Shown: positions 1 through 8,290 of the stretch, in pieces | How the letters are laid out: each line of letters opens with the position of its first letter | How positions within the stretch are numbered: position 1 is the stretch's first letter | Program-made: the position numbers and the translations under genes | Source of the DNA: Caldimonas tepidiphila | Lineage (GTDB): Bacteria; Pseudomonadota; Gammaproteobacteria; Burkholderiales; Burkholderiaceae_C | Assembly (NCBI RefSeq): GCF_003569765.1 | Contig: NZ_KZ983959.1 | Coordinates: 4,408 to 68,407, forward strand | Length of the DNA: 64,000 nucleotides | Direction: 5' to 3' | The notes under the pieces: generated by a model | What the model was told of the DNA's origin: nothing | The model's input: the letters and a program-made list of their open reading frames with translations, nothing else | Databases searched by the model: none

Positions 1-504
1 GATGTGCAGCGCGAAGATCGCCATGTCCATCGACGGGCCCATCTGCAGCGTCAGCGGCGCGTAGATCGTCCAGCCCGCGCTCGGCGCGCCGCCGTCGGTG
101 AAGAAGGAGGCCACCAGCAGGATCGCTGCGGGGATCGTCAGCCAGAAGCTGAAGTTGTTCATGCGCGCGAAGGCCATGTCGGAGGCGCCGATCTGCAGCG
201 GCAGCATCCAGTTCGCGAAGCCGACGAAGGCCGGCATGATCGCGCCGAACACCATGATCAGCCCGTGCATCGTCACGAACTGGTTGTAGAGGTGGGGGTT
301 GGCGATCTGCAGCCCGGGCTGGAACAGCTCGGCGCGGATCAGCAGCGCGAGCACGCCGCCGACCATGAACATGGTGAACGAGAACAGCAGGTAGAGCGTG
401 CCGATGTCCTTGTGGTTGGTGGCGAACAGCCAGCGCCGCCAGCCGTGCGGGTGCTCGTGGTGCTCGTCGTGTGCGGCGTCGTGCGCGGGTGCAAGCGTGG
501 TCAT
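1..504 (-). CDS. ctaD: Cytochrome c oxidase subunit I (aa3-type), N-terminal part
   Basis: This is the first 168 codons of the catalytic subunit of the aa3-type terminal oxidase, which reduces O2 and pumps protons in the inner membrane. The gene runs off the left edge, so its end is missing. It opens with a His-rich tail (residues 8-20), then the family signature WLFATNHKDIGT and several membrane segments. The TMHG motif near residue 74 carries the conserved heme a ligand His. The start is the ATG whose first base is 504, behind a strong GGAGG ribosome site. No ctaC (subunit II) lies upstream, although it often does in this order. The neighbour across a 282-bp gap is transcribed divergently. 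Confidence 0.93.
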   Translation of the reverse strand, partial: MTTLAPAHDAAHDEHHEHPHGWRRWLFATNHKDIGTLYLLFSFTMFMVGGVLALLIRAELFQPGLQIANPHLYNQFVTMHGLIMVFGAIMPAFVGFANWMLPLQIGASDMAFARMNNFSFWLTIPAAILLVASFFTDGGAPSAGWTIYAPLTLQMGPSMDMAIFALHI

Positions 505-786
505 CGGGGTTCCTCCTGCCCGGGTGCCGGAATGGCCCTGCTCGCGGCGGGCAAGAGATGTGCCCCCGCCCCCCGTGACGCGGGCCGCCCACCGCTCGCG
601 ACGCAGCGCCCCGGGAGGGGCCGCGCCGGCCAGGCAGGCGCGTCGCCGCAGGAGGAGGCGCCCGCTGTAAGGGCTACCGAAGGCTCGCGAATTTCCACGC
701 CCGCCTTTCAAGCCGCGGCAGGCCTTGCGGGAACGCCGCTTGCCGCTGCCGCGATGCCCCACCTTCCCTGCGACAGGAGAATGCGC
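505..786. other. Intergenic region between ctaD and the sdh group
   Basis: These 282 bases separate the divergent ctaD and the small gene ahead of sdhC. They should hold both promoters. I see no convincing -35/-10 pair, hairpin with a T-run or repeat. The stretch stays GC-rich apart from a short patch near 688-710. Confidence 0.4.
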
Positions 787-1014
787 ATGAAGCCTTCCGA
801 CGAATCCTCCCGTCCCGCCGCCCCCGGCTCCGCGGAGCCGCGCGACGCGAGCGGCGGGCGCGTGTCGCCGCGCTCCAACGAGGCCGGCAGCGGCAACACG
901 TTGGGTGACGGCCGCACGGCCGGCGGCGACTACAACGCCGAGCAGCGGGACGAGCTTGCCGACGACCGGGACGGCCCCGGGGCCGAGGGCGGCGACTCCG
1001 GCGGGGGCGACTGA
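787..1014 (+). CDS. Small hypothetical low-complexity protein ahead of sdhC
   Basis: This encodes 75 residues, rich in Gly, Asp, Ser, Pro and Glu, with no hydrophobic segment. It is predicted to be disordered and acidic. I recognise no family. The ATG at 787 has a GGAGA site six bases upstream, whereas the ATG at 781 touches that site, so 787 is preferred. Third positions are almost all G or C, as in real genes here, although at this GC content that is weak proof. The stop lies two bases before the sdhC ATG, which suggests co-transcription or a translated leader for the sdh genes. It could also be a chance open frame. Confidence 0.45.
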   Translation: MKPSDESSRPAAPGSAEPRDASGGRVSPRSNEAGSGNTLGDGRTAGGDYNAEQRDELADDRDGPGAEGGDSGGGD

Positions 1015-1016
1015 TC

Positions 1017-1463
1017 ATGGCCACCCGCGCTGACGAAGCCCTGCGCCCGGCGGCCGAGGACCCGGGGGGGCCGCGCCGCCTGTCCGCGCACACCAAGCGG
1101 CCGGTGTTCCTCAACCCGCTGCAGACCAAGCTGCCGGTGACCGCGACGGTGTCGCTCGCGCACCGCATCAGCGGCGCGCTGCTGGTGCTCGCGCTGCCGT
1201 TCACGGTGGCCGCGCTCGAGCGCTCGCTCGCCAGCGCCGAGGGCTATGCGCGCCTCGCCGCGGTGTTCGGCCACCCGCTCATGCAGTTGCTGCTGCTGCT
1301 CGCGACCTGGTCGGTGGCGCATCACGTCGCCGCCGGCGTGCGCCACCTGCTGTTCGACGTCGGCGTCGGCACGCGCTACGGCGCCTCGCGCCAGAGCGCC
1401 TGGGCGGTGCACGCGATCGCCCTGCTCGCGACGCTCGCGGCCGCGCTGGCCCTGTGGAGCTGA
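1017..1463 (+). CDS. sdhC: Succinate dehydrogenase cytochrome b556 subunit
   Basis: This is one of two membrane anchors of complex II, which passes electrons from succinate to ubiquinone. The protein has 148 residues with a polar N-terminus and three hydrophobic segments. Family signatures are RPVFLNPLQ (28-36), HRISG (49-53) and HH...RHLLFD (102-114), which includes the heme b ligand region. The N-terminus is somewhat longer than usual; an internal start cannot be excluded, but the ATG at 1017 is the only good one. sdhD follows after four bases. The downstream order is unusual because sdhA is not in the cluster. Confidence 0.94.
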   Translation: MATRADEALRPAAEDPGGPRRLSAHTKRPVFLNPLQTKLPVTATVSLAHRISGALLVLALPFTVAALERSLASAEGYARLAAVFGHPLMQLLLLLATWSVAHHVAAGVRHLLFDVGVGTRYGASRQSAWAVHAIALLATLAAALALWS

Positions 1464-1467
1464 GGCG

Positions 1468-1809
1468 ATGGCGATACGGACCTTCACCGGCATGCGCGCC
1501 TGGACGGTGCAGCGCGTCAGCGCGCTCTACCTGCTGCTCTTCACCGTCGGCTTCCTCGTCGCGCTGCTGCTGCAGCGGCCCGCCGGCTTCGAGGCCTGGC
1601 GCGCCTGGGTGCTGCAGCCCGGCATGCGGCTGGCGCTGCTGATGTTCTTCGTCGCGGTGGCCTTCCATGCCTGGGTCGGCGTGCGCGACATCACGCTCGA
1701 CTACGTCAAGTCGCTGCCGCTGCGCGCCGTCGTGCTGTCGCTCGCCGCCGGGGGCCTGCTCGCCTCGGTCGGGTGGGCCGCGCTCGTGCTGCTGCAGTCC
1801 CGAAGCTGA
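1468..1809 (+). CDS. sdhD: Succinate dehydrogenase membrane anchor subunit
   Basis: This is the second membrane anchor of complex II. It has 113 residues and three membrane helices, a normal length. The N-terminal RAWTVQRVSALYLL and the block FHAWVGVRDITLDYV are typical of SdhD; the His of the second block is the expected heme/quinone-site ligand region. It starts four bases after sdhC. In most Burkholderiales sdhA comes next, but here the stop codon is followed after 17 bases by sdhB. Confidence 0.92.
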   Translation: MAIRTFTGMRAWTVQRVSALYLLLFTVGFLVALLLQRPAGFEAWRAWVLQPGMRLALLMFFVAVAFHAWVGVRDITLDYVKSLPLRAVVLSLAAGGLLASVGWAALVLLQSRS

Positions 1810-1826
1810 AGGAAGAAGGGAATCCA

Positions 1827-2522
1827 ATGCGCCTGTCGATCTACCGCTACGTGCCGGACAGCGACGACCGTCCCCGCATGCAGGACTACGACATCGAGCC
1901 CGGTCCGCACGACCGCATGCTGCTCGACCTGCTGCAGCGCGTGAAGGAGCAGGACCCGAGCTTCAGCTACCGCCGCTCCTGCCGCGAGGGCGTGTGCGGC
2001 TCGGACGCGATGAACATCAACGGCAGGAACGGCCTGGCCTGCCTGACCAACGTGTCGCGGCTGAAGGAGCCGGTGGTGCTGCGGCCGTTGCCGGGCTTCC
2101 CGGTGATCCGCGACCTGATCGTCGACATGAGCCGCTTCTTCGCGCAGTACCACTCGATCCGGCCCTACGTGATCGACGAGGGGCCGATGCCGGAGAAGGA
2201 GCGGCTGCAGACGCCCGAGGAGCGCGACTCGCTCAACGGCCTGTACGAGTGCATCCTGTGCGCCTGCTGCTCGGGCCAGTGCCCGTCCTACTGGTGGAAC
2301 CCGGAGCAATTCCTCGGGCCCGCGGTGCTGCTGCAGGCCAGCCGCTTCATCGCCGACAGCCGCGACCACGCCACCGAGGAGCGCCTCGAGCAGCTCAACG
2401 ACGTCTACAAGATGTTCCGCTGCCGCGTCATCCTCAACTGCGCCGACGTCTGCCCCAAGGGCCTGAACCCGGGCCGCGCGATCGAGGGCATCCGCCGCCA
2501 GATGCTGATCCGCAGCATCTGA
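1827..2522 (+). CDS. sdhB: Succinate dehydrogenase iron-sulfur subunit
   Basis: This subunit carries electrons from the flavoprotein SdhA through three Fe-S clusters to the membrane anchors. It has 231 residues, full length. The plant-type [2Fe-2S] site reads CREGVCGSD with a later GLAC; the Asp in place of a third Cys is also found in E. coli SdhB. The C-terminal part has the CILCACC..C and C..C....CPKGL pattern for the 4Fe and 3Fe clusters. A purine-rich site (GGAAGAAGGG) precedes the ATG. The flavoprotein gene sdhA is absent upstream, and sdhE/gltA, the usual followers, are absent downstream. The next gene faces the other way. Confidence 0.95.
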   Translation: MRLSIYRYVPDSDDRPRMQDYDIEPGPHDRMLLDLLQRVKEQDPSFSYRRSCREGVCGSDAMNINGRNGLACLTNVSRLKEPVVLRPLPGFPVIRDLIVDMSRFFAQYHSIRPYVIDEGPMPEKERLQTPEERDSLNGLYECILCACCSGQCPSYWWNPEQFLGPAVLLQASRFIADSRDHATEERLEQLNDVYKMFRCRVILNCADVCPKGLNPGRAIEGIRRQMLIRSI

Positions 2523-2573
2523 CGGCGTGGTGGCGACCGCCGGGGGGCCGGCCCGGCCGCCTGCCACCCCGCC

Positions 2574-3644
2574 TCAGGCCGCCTGTGCCGGCTCCTGCTT
2601 CAGCGTCGCCATGTCGATCACGAAGCGGTACTTCACGTCGCCCTTGAGCATGCGCTCGTAGGCCTCGTTGATCTGCGACATCGCGATCGTCTCGATGTCG
2701 CTGACGATGCCGTGCGCGGCGCAGAAGTCGAGCATCTCCTGCGTCTCGGCAATGCCCCCGATCAGCGAGCCGGCGATGCGCCGGCGCCGGAAGATCAGGT
2801 TGAACACGTCGGGCGAGGGGTGCGGCTCGCCCGGCGCGCCCACCAGCACCATCGTCGCGTCGCGCTTGAGCAGCACGAGGAAGGCGTCGAGGTCGTGCGG
2901 CGCGGCCACCGTGTTGAGGATCAGGTCGAAGCTGCCGGCGTGCGCGGCCATCTGGTCCGCGTCGCGCGACACCACCACCTCGTCGGCGCCGAGCCGCCTC
3001 GCGTCCTCCGCCTTGCCCGGCGAGGTGGTGAAGAGCACGACCTGCGCGCCCATCGCGTGCGCGATCTTCACCGCCATGTGGCCGAGCCCGCCCAGGCCCA
3101 CCACGCCGACCTTCCGCCCCGGGCCGGCGCCCCAGTGGCGCAGCGGCGAGTAGGTCGTGATGCCCGCGCACAGCAGCGGCGCGACCGCGGCGAGGTTCTC
3201 CGCGTGTGAGATGCGCAGCACGAAGTCCTCCCGCACGACGATCGTTTCCGAGTAGCCGCCGTAGGTGTTGGCGCCGCTGCCCTGCTCCGGGCCGTTGTAG
3301 GTGCCGGTGAAGCCGGTCTCGCAGTACTGCTCCAGCCCCTCGCGGCAGGCGCCGCAGTGCCGGCAGCTGTCGACCATGCAGCCGACGCCGGCGAGGTCGC
3401 CGACCTTGAAGCGCGTCACCTCGTCGCCCGTCGCGATGACGCGGCCGACGATCTCGTGCCCCGGCACCGAGGGGTAGAGCGTGTTGTGCCACTCGTTGCG
3501 CGCGGTGTGCAGGTCGGAATGGCACACGCCGCAGTAGAGGATGTCGATCTGCACGTCGCGCGGGCCGGGCGGGCGGCGCACGAAGCCGAAGAGGGCGAGC
3601 GGGGCGGTCGCGTGCTGCGCCGCGTAGCCGCGGGTCTGGATCAT
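2574..3644 (-). CDS. Zinc-dependent alcohol/aldehyde dehydrogenase, YahK-like
   Basis: This is a medium-chain NAD(P)-dependent alcohol dehydrogenase of 356 residues, close to the YahK/cinnamyl-alcohol-dehydrogenase group that reduces aldehydes. Catalytic zinc ligands are visible in [11 protein letters not shown] and the later PLLCAG. The four-Cys structural zinc loop is SCRHCGAC......YC. The nucleotide fold has GLGGLGHMA. The start is the ATG at 3644 (minus strand) behind a GAGGAG site. It converges on sdhB and diverges from the flavin monooxygenase gene, with about 100 bases between the start codons. The substrate cannot be told from sequence. Confidence 0.9.
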   Translation of the reverse strand: MIQTRGYAAQHATAPLALFGFVRRPPGPRDVQIDILYCGVCHSDLHTARNEWHNTLYPSVPGHEIVGRVIATGDEVTRFKVGDLAGVGCMVDSCRHCGACREGLEQYCETGFTGTYNGPEQGSGANTYGGYSETIVVREDFVLRISHAENLAAVAPLLCAGITTYSPLRHWGAGPGRKVGVVGLGGLGHMAVKIAHAMGAQVVLFTTSPGKAEDARRLGADEVVVSRDADQMAAHAGSFDLILNTVAAPHDLDAFLVLLKRDATMVLVGAPGEPHPSPDVFNLIFRRRRIAGSLIGGIAETQEMLDFCAAHGIVSDIETIAMSQINEAYERMLKGDVKYRFVIDMATLKQEPAQAA

Positions 3645-3747
3645 GGAAAGGCTCCTCGCGTCGGGAAGATGGCAGGGGGCCGCATCGGCGGCAGGGTGTA
3701 GCAGCGGGGCAAGCGCCCTGCCCGGCGCGCCGTGCCATATTCGGCGC

Positions 3748-4740
3748 ATGATTCCCTTTTCCGTCCTGGACCTCTGCCCCATCGTCGAAGGCGGCGACGC
3801 CGCACAGTCCTTCCGCCGCTCGGTCGACCTCGCGCAGCACTGCGAACGCTGGGGTTTCGACCGCTTCTGGCTCGCCGAGCACCACAGCATGCCCGGCATC
3901 GCGAGCGCCGCCACCGCGGTCGTGATCGGCCACGTGGCCGGCGCGACGTCGACGATCCGCGTCGGCGCCGGCGGCGTGATGCTGCCCAACCACTCGCCGC
4001 TCGTGGTCGCAGAGCAGTTCGGCACGCTCGAGTCGCTCTACCCGGGGCGCATCGACCTCGGGCTCGGCCGCGCGCCGGGCTCCGACCCCGCGACCGCGCG
4101 CGCGCTGCGCCGCGACCAGGGCTTCGACGCCGCCGATCAGTTCCCGCGCGACGTGGTCGAGCTGATCAACTACTTCCGGGCGGCGCAGCCCGGGCAGGCG
4201 GTGCGCGCGGTGCCGGGCGAGGGCCTCGCGATCCCGGTGTGGATCCTCGGCTCGAGCCTGTTCGGCGCGCAGCTCGCCGCGATGCTCGGCCTGCCCTACG
4301 CCTTCGCGTCGCACTTCGCGCCGGCGCTGCTGATGCAGGCCCTCGAGATGTACCGGCGCCACTTCCGCCCCTCGGCGCAGCTCGAGCGGCCCTACGTGAT
4401 GCTCGGCTTCAACGTCTTCGCCGCCGACAGCGACGAGGAGGCGCGGCTGCTGGCGAGCTCGATGCAGCAGGCCTTCGTGGACCTGCGCAGCGGCCGCGCG
4501 CGCCGGCTGCAGCCGCCGGTGGCGGACTACGAGCGCGGCCTCCCGGCTGCGGAGCAGGCGATGCTCGCGCAGACCCTGTCGTGCTCGGCGATCGGCTCGC
4601 CGGACACGGTGCGCCGGCAGATCGGGGACTTCGTCGCGCGCACCGGCGCCGACGAGCTGATGATCACCTCGCAGATCTTCGACCACGCGGCGCGGCTGCG
4701 CTCCTACGAGATCGTCTCGGGGCTGCGCTCGCCCGGCTGA
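3748..4740 (+). CDS. Luciferase-like (LLM class) flavin-dependent oxidoreductase
   Basis: This 330-residue protein belongs to the bacterial luciferase-like monooxygenases, probably the MsnO8-type subgroup of single-subunit enzymes that use reduced FMN. Signatures are [11 protein letters not shown] near residues 41-51, the [11 protein letters not shown] block, and [14 protein letters not shown]. The ATG at 3748 fits the conserved beginning IPFSVLDL. The gene stands alone between an alcohol dehydrogenase gene (divergent) and an EamA exporter gene (same strand, 62 bases on). The substrate is unknown. Confidence 0.87.
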   Translation: MIPFSVLDLCPIVEGGDAAQSFRRSVDLAQHCERWGFDRFWLAEHHSMPGIASAATAVVIGHVAGATSTIRVGAGGVMLPNHSPLVVAEQFGTLESLYPGRIDLGLGRAPGSDPATARALRRDQGFDAADQFPRDVVELINYFRAAQPGQAVRAVPGEGLAIPVWILGSSLFGAQLAAMLGLPYAFASHFAPALLMQALEMYRRHFRPSAQLERPYVMLGFNVFAADSDEEARLLASSMQQAFVDLRSGRARRLQPPVADYERGLPAAEQAMLAQTLSCSAIGSPDTVRRQIGDFVARTGADELMITSQIFDHAARLRSYEIVSGLRSPG

Positions 4741-4802
4741 AGCGGCGTCAGCGTCGCGGCAGACCGGTCTGGATAAACTGCCCGGTTCACCCGCTGCGAC
4801 CC

Positions 4803-5702
4803 ATGCCCCTGCCCCACCTGCTGCTCGCCCTGGCCGTCGTGTTCGTCTGGGGCACCAACTTCGTCGTGATCAAGTGGGGCCTGGCCGAGCTGCCGCCCTT
4901 CCTGTTCGCGACGCTGCGCTTCGCCGCCTCGTCGCTGCCCTTCCTGCTGTTCGTGCGCCGCCCGGCGGTGCCCTTGTACAAGCTCGCCGCCTTCGGCGTG
5001 CTGCTCGGCGCCGGGCAGTTCGGGCTGCTGTTCTACGCGATGCGCGCCGACATCTCGCCGGGCCTGGCCTCGCTCGTGATCCAGACGCAGGTCTTCTTCA
5101 CGATCGGGCTGGCGATGCTGCTGTCGGGCGAGCGCATCCGGCGGCTGCAGCTCGCCGCGCTGGCGCTTGCGGTGGCGGGCATGGCGGTGATCGCCACGCA
5201 CCTCAATGCGAGCGTCACCGCCACCGGCTTCGTGCTGGTGCTGCTGGCGGCGCTGTCGTGGGCGGCGGCGAACCTGGTGGTGCGCAGCGCCGGCCGCGTC
5301 GATGCGCTGAGCTTCATGGTCTGGTCGAGCCTCTTTGCGGTGCCGCCGCTGGTGTCGCTGAGCGTGGTGTTCGACAACCCGCACGTCGCGCTGCGCGGGC
5401 TGCAGCAGGCCGGCTGGCTGGCGTGGAGCACGGTGGCCTGGCAGGCGATCGGCAACACGCTGTTCGGCTACGCCGCCTGGAACTGGCTGCTCGCGCGCTA
5501 TCCCGCGGCCACCGTCACGCCGATGGCGCTGCTGGTGCCGGTGTTCGGCATCGGCGCCTCGGTGCTGGCCTTCGGCGAGCCGCTGCCCGCGTGGAAGCTC
5601 GTCGCCGCCGGGCTCGTGATCGGCGGGCTCGCGCTCAACGTGCTGGGGAGCCGCCAGCCGAAGCCGCCGGTGCCGGCGCAGCAAGCGGGCGAACGTCCCT
5701 GA
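4803..5702 (+). CDS. eamA: EamA-family exporter (cysteine/O-acetylserine exporter-like)
   Basis: This inner-membrane protein of the drug/metabolite transporter family has 299 residues and about ten hydrophobic helices in two EamA repeats. Its beginning (VVFVWGTNFVVIKWGL) and middle (GLASLVIQTQVFFTI) closely resemble E. coli EamA, which exports cysteine-pathway metabolites; the same length supports this. Transport substrate remains an inference. The start is the ATG at 4803. Its last 68 bases overlap the convergent ribbon-helix-helix gene. Confidence 0.82.
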   Translation: MPLPHLLLALAVVFVWGTNFVVIKWGLAELPPFLFATLRFAASSLPFLLFVRRPAVPLYKLAAFGVLLGAGQFGLLFYAMRADISPGLASLVIQTQVFFTIGLAMLLSGERIRRLQLAALALAVAGMAVIATHLNASVTATGFVLVLLAALSWAAANLVVRSAGRVDALSFMVWSSLFAVPPLVSLSVVFDNPHVALRGLQQAGWLAWSTVAWQAIGNTLFGYAAWNWLLARYPAATVTPMALLVPVFGIGASVLAFGEPLPAWKLVAAGLVIGGLALNVLGSRQPKPPVPAQQAGERP

Positions 5703-5928
5703 GCCAGGCGTCGAGCTGCCCGAGCAGCTCGTCGGCGGCATGCCGGCGGCCGGCGGGCGGCGCCGGCTCCGGCACGAGGGCGCTTTCCGCCGCCGGCGCG
5801 CGCCGGCGCTCCAGCTGCTGCCGCACCGCGGCCTCGACGAAGGCGGCGAGGCTCTCGCCCTCGCGCAGCACCTGCCGCACCGCCGCGCACAGCTCGCCCG
5901 GCACGGGGAAGGACTGCGGCTCGCTCAC
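5635..5928 (-). CDS. Small ribbon-helix-helix-like protein (YlcI/YnfO-type), antitoxin-like
   Basis: This 97-residue protein starts with GTG. The first 45 residues ([19 protein letters not shown] then [17 protein letters not shown]) fit the pattern of short ribbon-helix-helix DNA-binding proteins often called YlcI/YnfO, many of which act as antitoxins. The rest is Ala/Pro-rich with a short helix. The GTG overlaps the stop of the aminotransferase gene as GTGA, so translation is probably coupled. The 3' end overlaps convergent eamA by 68 bp. No ParE- or other toxin-like partner is seen next to it. Alternative: a dispensable overlapping frame. Confidence 0.6.
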   Translation of the reverse strand: MSEPQSFPVPGELCAAVRQVLREGESLAAFVEAAVRQQLERRRAPAAESALVPEPAPPAGRRHAADELLGQLDAWLRDVRPLAAPAPAASAGGSPAR

Positions 5929-7121
5929 GCGCCGAGCACCGCCGCCATCGCCACCGCCGTCTGCTCGACGTTGGCCGAGTTCAGGCCCGCGACGCACATG
6001 CGGCCCGAGCGCACTAGGTAGACCGCGTGCTCCTCGCGCAGCCGGTCGACCTGCGCGGCCGACAGCCCGGTGTAGCTGAACATGCCGCACTGCGTCAGGA
6101 AGTAGCCGAAATCGCGGCCCGGCAGCTTGGCCGAGAGGACGCGGTGCAGCTCGGCGCGCATCGCCTGGATGCGCCCTCTCATGCCGGCGAGCTCCGCCTC
6201 CCAGTTCGCGCGCAGCACCGGGGTCTGCAGCACGCGCGCGACGATCTGGCCGCCGTGCGTCGGCGGGCTGGAGTAGTTGCGCCGGATCGCCACCTGCAGC
6301 TGGCCCAGCACCAGCGCCGCCTGTGCCGCGTCGGGGCAGACCACGCTCAGGCCGCCGCAGCGCTCGCCGTAGAGCGAGAAGCTCTTCGAGAAGCTGTTGG
6401 CGACGAACAGGCTCGCGCCCGCGTCGGCGAGCGCGCGGATCGCGAAGGCGTCCTCGTCGATGCCGTCGCCGAAGCCCTGGTAGGCGATGTCGACGTAGGG
6501 GATCAGCCGCCGCGCGACGATCACCGGGACCAGCCGCGCCCACTGCTCGCGCGTCAGGTCGACCCCGGTCGGGTTGTGGCAACAGGCATGCAGCAGCACG
6601 ATGCTCTGCTCGGGCAGCGCCTCGAAGGCCGCGAGCATCTCGTCGAAGCGCAGCCCGCCGGTGGCCGCGTCGTAGTACGGATAGGTGTTCACCTGGAAGC
6701 CCGCGCCCTCGAACATCGCGCGGTGGTTGTCCCAGGTCGGATCGCTTACCCAGACCTGCGAGTCCGGGAAGTAGCGCTTGAGGAAGTCGCCGCCGACCTT
6801 CAGCGCGCCGGAGCCGCCGATGGTCTGGATCGTCGCGACGCGGCCGGACTGCACCGCCTCGTGGCTGCGGCCGAACAGCAGGTGCTGCACCGCCTCGCGG
6901 TAGTTCGCCGCGCCCACCATCGGCAGGTAGGGCTTCGGGCCGATCGCGGCGAGCAGCTCGCCCTCGGCCTGGCGCACCGCCTCCATCACCGGCAGGCGGC
7001 CGGCATCGTCGAAGTAGATGCCGATGCTGAGGTTGATCTTGTTCGGCCGCGGGTCGCGCCCGAAGGCTTCGTTGAGGGTGAGGATCGGGTCGCCCGCGTA
7101 GGGGTCAACGTGCTCGAACAT
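5925..7121 (-). CDS. tyrB: Aromatic amino acid / aspartate aminotransferase
   Basis: This is a PLP-dependent class I aminotransferase of 398 residues, which transfers amino groups between aromatic amino acids or aspartate and 2-oxoglutarate. Visible signatures are [12 protein letters not shown] at the N-terminus, HACCHNPTG with the PLP-contacting Asn, and [12 protein letters not shown] with the Schiff-base Lys near residue 246. The N-terminal [14 protein letters not shown] is typical of the tyrB/aspC group. Aromatic versus aspartate preference cannot be read with certainty. It is the first gene of a pair with the overlapping ribbon-helix-helix gene. Confidence 0.9.
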   Translation of the reverse strand: MFEHVDPYAGDPILTLNEAFGRDPRPNKINLSIGIYFDDAGRLPVMEAVRQAEGELLAAIGPKPYLPMVGAANYREAVQHLLFGRSHEAVQSGRVATIQTIGGSGALKVGGDFLKRYFPDSQVWVSDPTWDNHRAMFEGAGFQVNTYPYYDAATGGLRFDEMLAAFEALPEQSIVLLHACCHNPTGVDLTREQWARLVPVIVARRLIPYVDIAYQGFGDGIDEDAFAIRALADAGASLFVANSFSKSFSLYGERCGGLSVVCPDAAQAALVLGQLQVAIRRNYSSPPTHGGQIVARVLQTPVLRANWEAELAGMRGRIQAMRAELHRVLSAKLPGRDFGYFLTQCGMFSYTGLSAAQVDRLREEHAVYLVRSGRMCVAGLNSANVEQTAVAMAAVLGA

Positions 7122-7542
7122 GGCTCATGTCTCTCCAGGGTGGACCGGGGATTATCGGCCGAGTGCCCCGCCCGCCCGGCGACGCATCGCCGGCACCCCC
7201 GCCGCGGGCGGCTTCCCGCCACTGATCCAGCCGGCAACGCTGTTTCATATGGATACAAGAGGGTGCTCCTTCCCGGGAACGGCGCCTGGGGTGATCTCGG
7301 ATTGCCTTGCGGCCGGCCAGCATCCCTAGACGACGCGGCTGCGCTGCCGACACGGCAGGGACCAGCCCGATCCGTGATCTTTTCCACGCTTTCCGGCGCC
7401 GGCTCCCCGGCGCGGCGGAGCCGACCGCTCGGGCGGCCCCGGGCTTGCAACCGCGCCCCCTGCAACAGAAGGTGGGCCGGAGCCCGCCGGCGAACCGCCG
7501 GCGCGCAAGCCCGGACCCATCGCCCACCGAAGGAGACAGCCG
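7122..7542. other. 421-bp divergent intergenic region
   Basis: This gap lies between the aminotransferase gene (minus) and the ISL3-like gene (plus). It holds a strong hairpin with GGCTCC/GGAGCC arms near 7407-7430 that has no T-run, so it is not a terminator. It also has a small AT-richer patch around 7239-7262 that could contain the aminotransferase promoter. An AAGGAGA ribosome site sits at 7530-7536. I see no RNA gene or conserved coding frame. Confidence 0.4.
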
Positions 7543-8283
7543 ATGACGGGGATCGACAAGGCGCTGCTGCGCCATCTGCTGGCGGTCGAGGGACCGTGGG
7601 AGGTCAGCGACTACCAGCTCGACCTGCGCAAGCGCCGCTGCGAGGTCTGGATCGGGCCGCAGGTCGAGCGCGGCTGGTTCGGGCGGCCGAAGGCTCTCGC
7701 CGCCGCGCTGCAGACGCACACCTGGCAGCACCTGTCCTTCGGCGGGCTGCGCTTCGTCGTGCACGCCTCGCTGCCGGCGGGACTTGCCGAGGCGCAGCGC
7801 CAGCCTTGGATGGGCGAGCCCGGCCTGCCCTTCACCACGGCGCTGGCGCGGCAGGTGTTCGCCTTCTTCAACGAGGGCGTGCCGCTGCGCTCGGTCTGCA
7901 CGCTGCTCGGCCTGTCGCTCAACGACGTCTGGCACTACCGGCACGCGCTCGACACGGGCCGCGCGCACGTGCAGTCGGCTCCCGCGCCGGCCGAGTCCGC
8001 AGCGCCGGCGAGCGCCGCGCTGCCGCCCGAGGTGGCGCAGGACGCCGGCTCGGGCCGCGTGCCGGAGCCGGGCGACCCGATCTGGCTGCGGCTGGCCAGC
8101 GGCGAGCTGCAGCTCGACATCCGCGTGCTGAGCCTGAAGCTGATGCTCGCGCGCGTGCGCTCGCAGCTCGACGTGATCTCCGACGAGGAGGTGCGGCAGC
8201 TGAAGCTGCGCGAGCTGCACCGCTACTTCGTCAAGAACGAGCGGGTGCTGTCGCACGAGCTCTCGCAACTGAGAATGGGATGA
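7543..8283 (+). CDS. Unknown protein resembling the N-terminus of ISL3-family transposases
   Basis: This 246-residue protein is not recognised as a named family. Residues 18-37 (PWEVSDYQLDL..RRCEVWI), 60-78 (TWQHLSF..LRFVVHASLP) and 88-132 (PWMGEPGLPFT..., then LRSVCTLLGLSLNDVWHY) follow the layout of the ISL3 transposase N-terminal and helix-turn-helix regions. The paired Cys of the ISL3 zinc finger and the whole DDE catalytic domain are absent. A Pro/Ala linker (about 145-185) leads to a charged helical C-terminus. This suggests a DNA-binding protein derived from a transposase, which is inference. It has an AAGGAGA ribosome site and ends seven bases before the FIST-like gene, so the two probably form an operon. 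Confidence 0.7.
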   Translation: MTGIDKALLRHLLAVEGPWEVSDYQLDLRKRRCEVWIGPQVERGWFGRPKALAAALQTHTWQHLSFGGLRFVVHASLPAGLAEAQRQPWMGEPGLPFTTALARQVFAFFNEGVPLRSVCTLLGLSLNDVWHYRHALDTGRAHVQSAPAPAESAAPASAALPPEVAQDAGSGRVPEPGDPIWLRLASGELQLDIRVLSLKLMLARVRSQLDVISDEEVRQLKLRELHRYFVKNERVLSHELSQLRMG

Positions 8284-8290
8284 GGCCCGC

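Noticed and set aside
4-1014. Long plus-strand frame across the left end
   Set aside because: It runs antisense to ctaD, is Arg/His-rich, and only its last part (from 787) has its own ribosome site and reasonable coding character.
2434-4686. A 750-codon minus-strand frame over the dehydrogenase and monooxygenase genes
   Set aside because: It lies out of frame with the zinc dehydrogenase and antisense to the monooxygenase; composition is typical of a shadow frame.
5635-5928. A complete toxin-antitoxin pair
   Set aside because: Only an antitoxin-like frame is present; the adjoining genes are a metabolic aminotransferase and an exporter.
7407-7430. Hairpin as a terminator in the 7.1-7.5 kb gap
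   Set aside because: No T-run follows on either strand, and it lies between divergent genes where a terminator is not expected.
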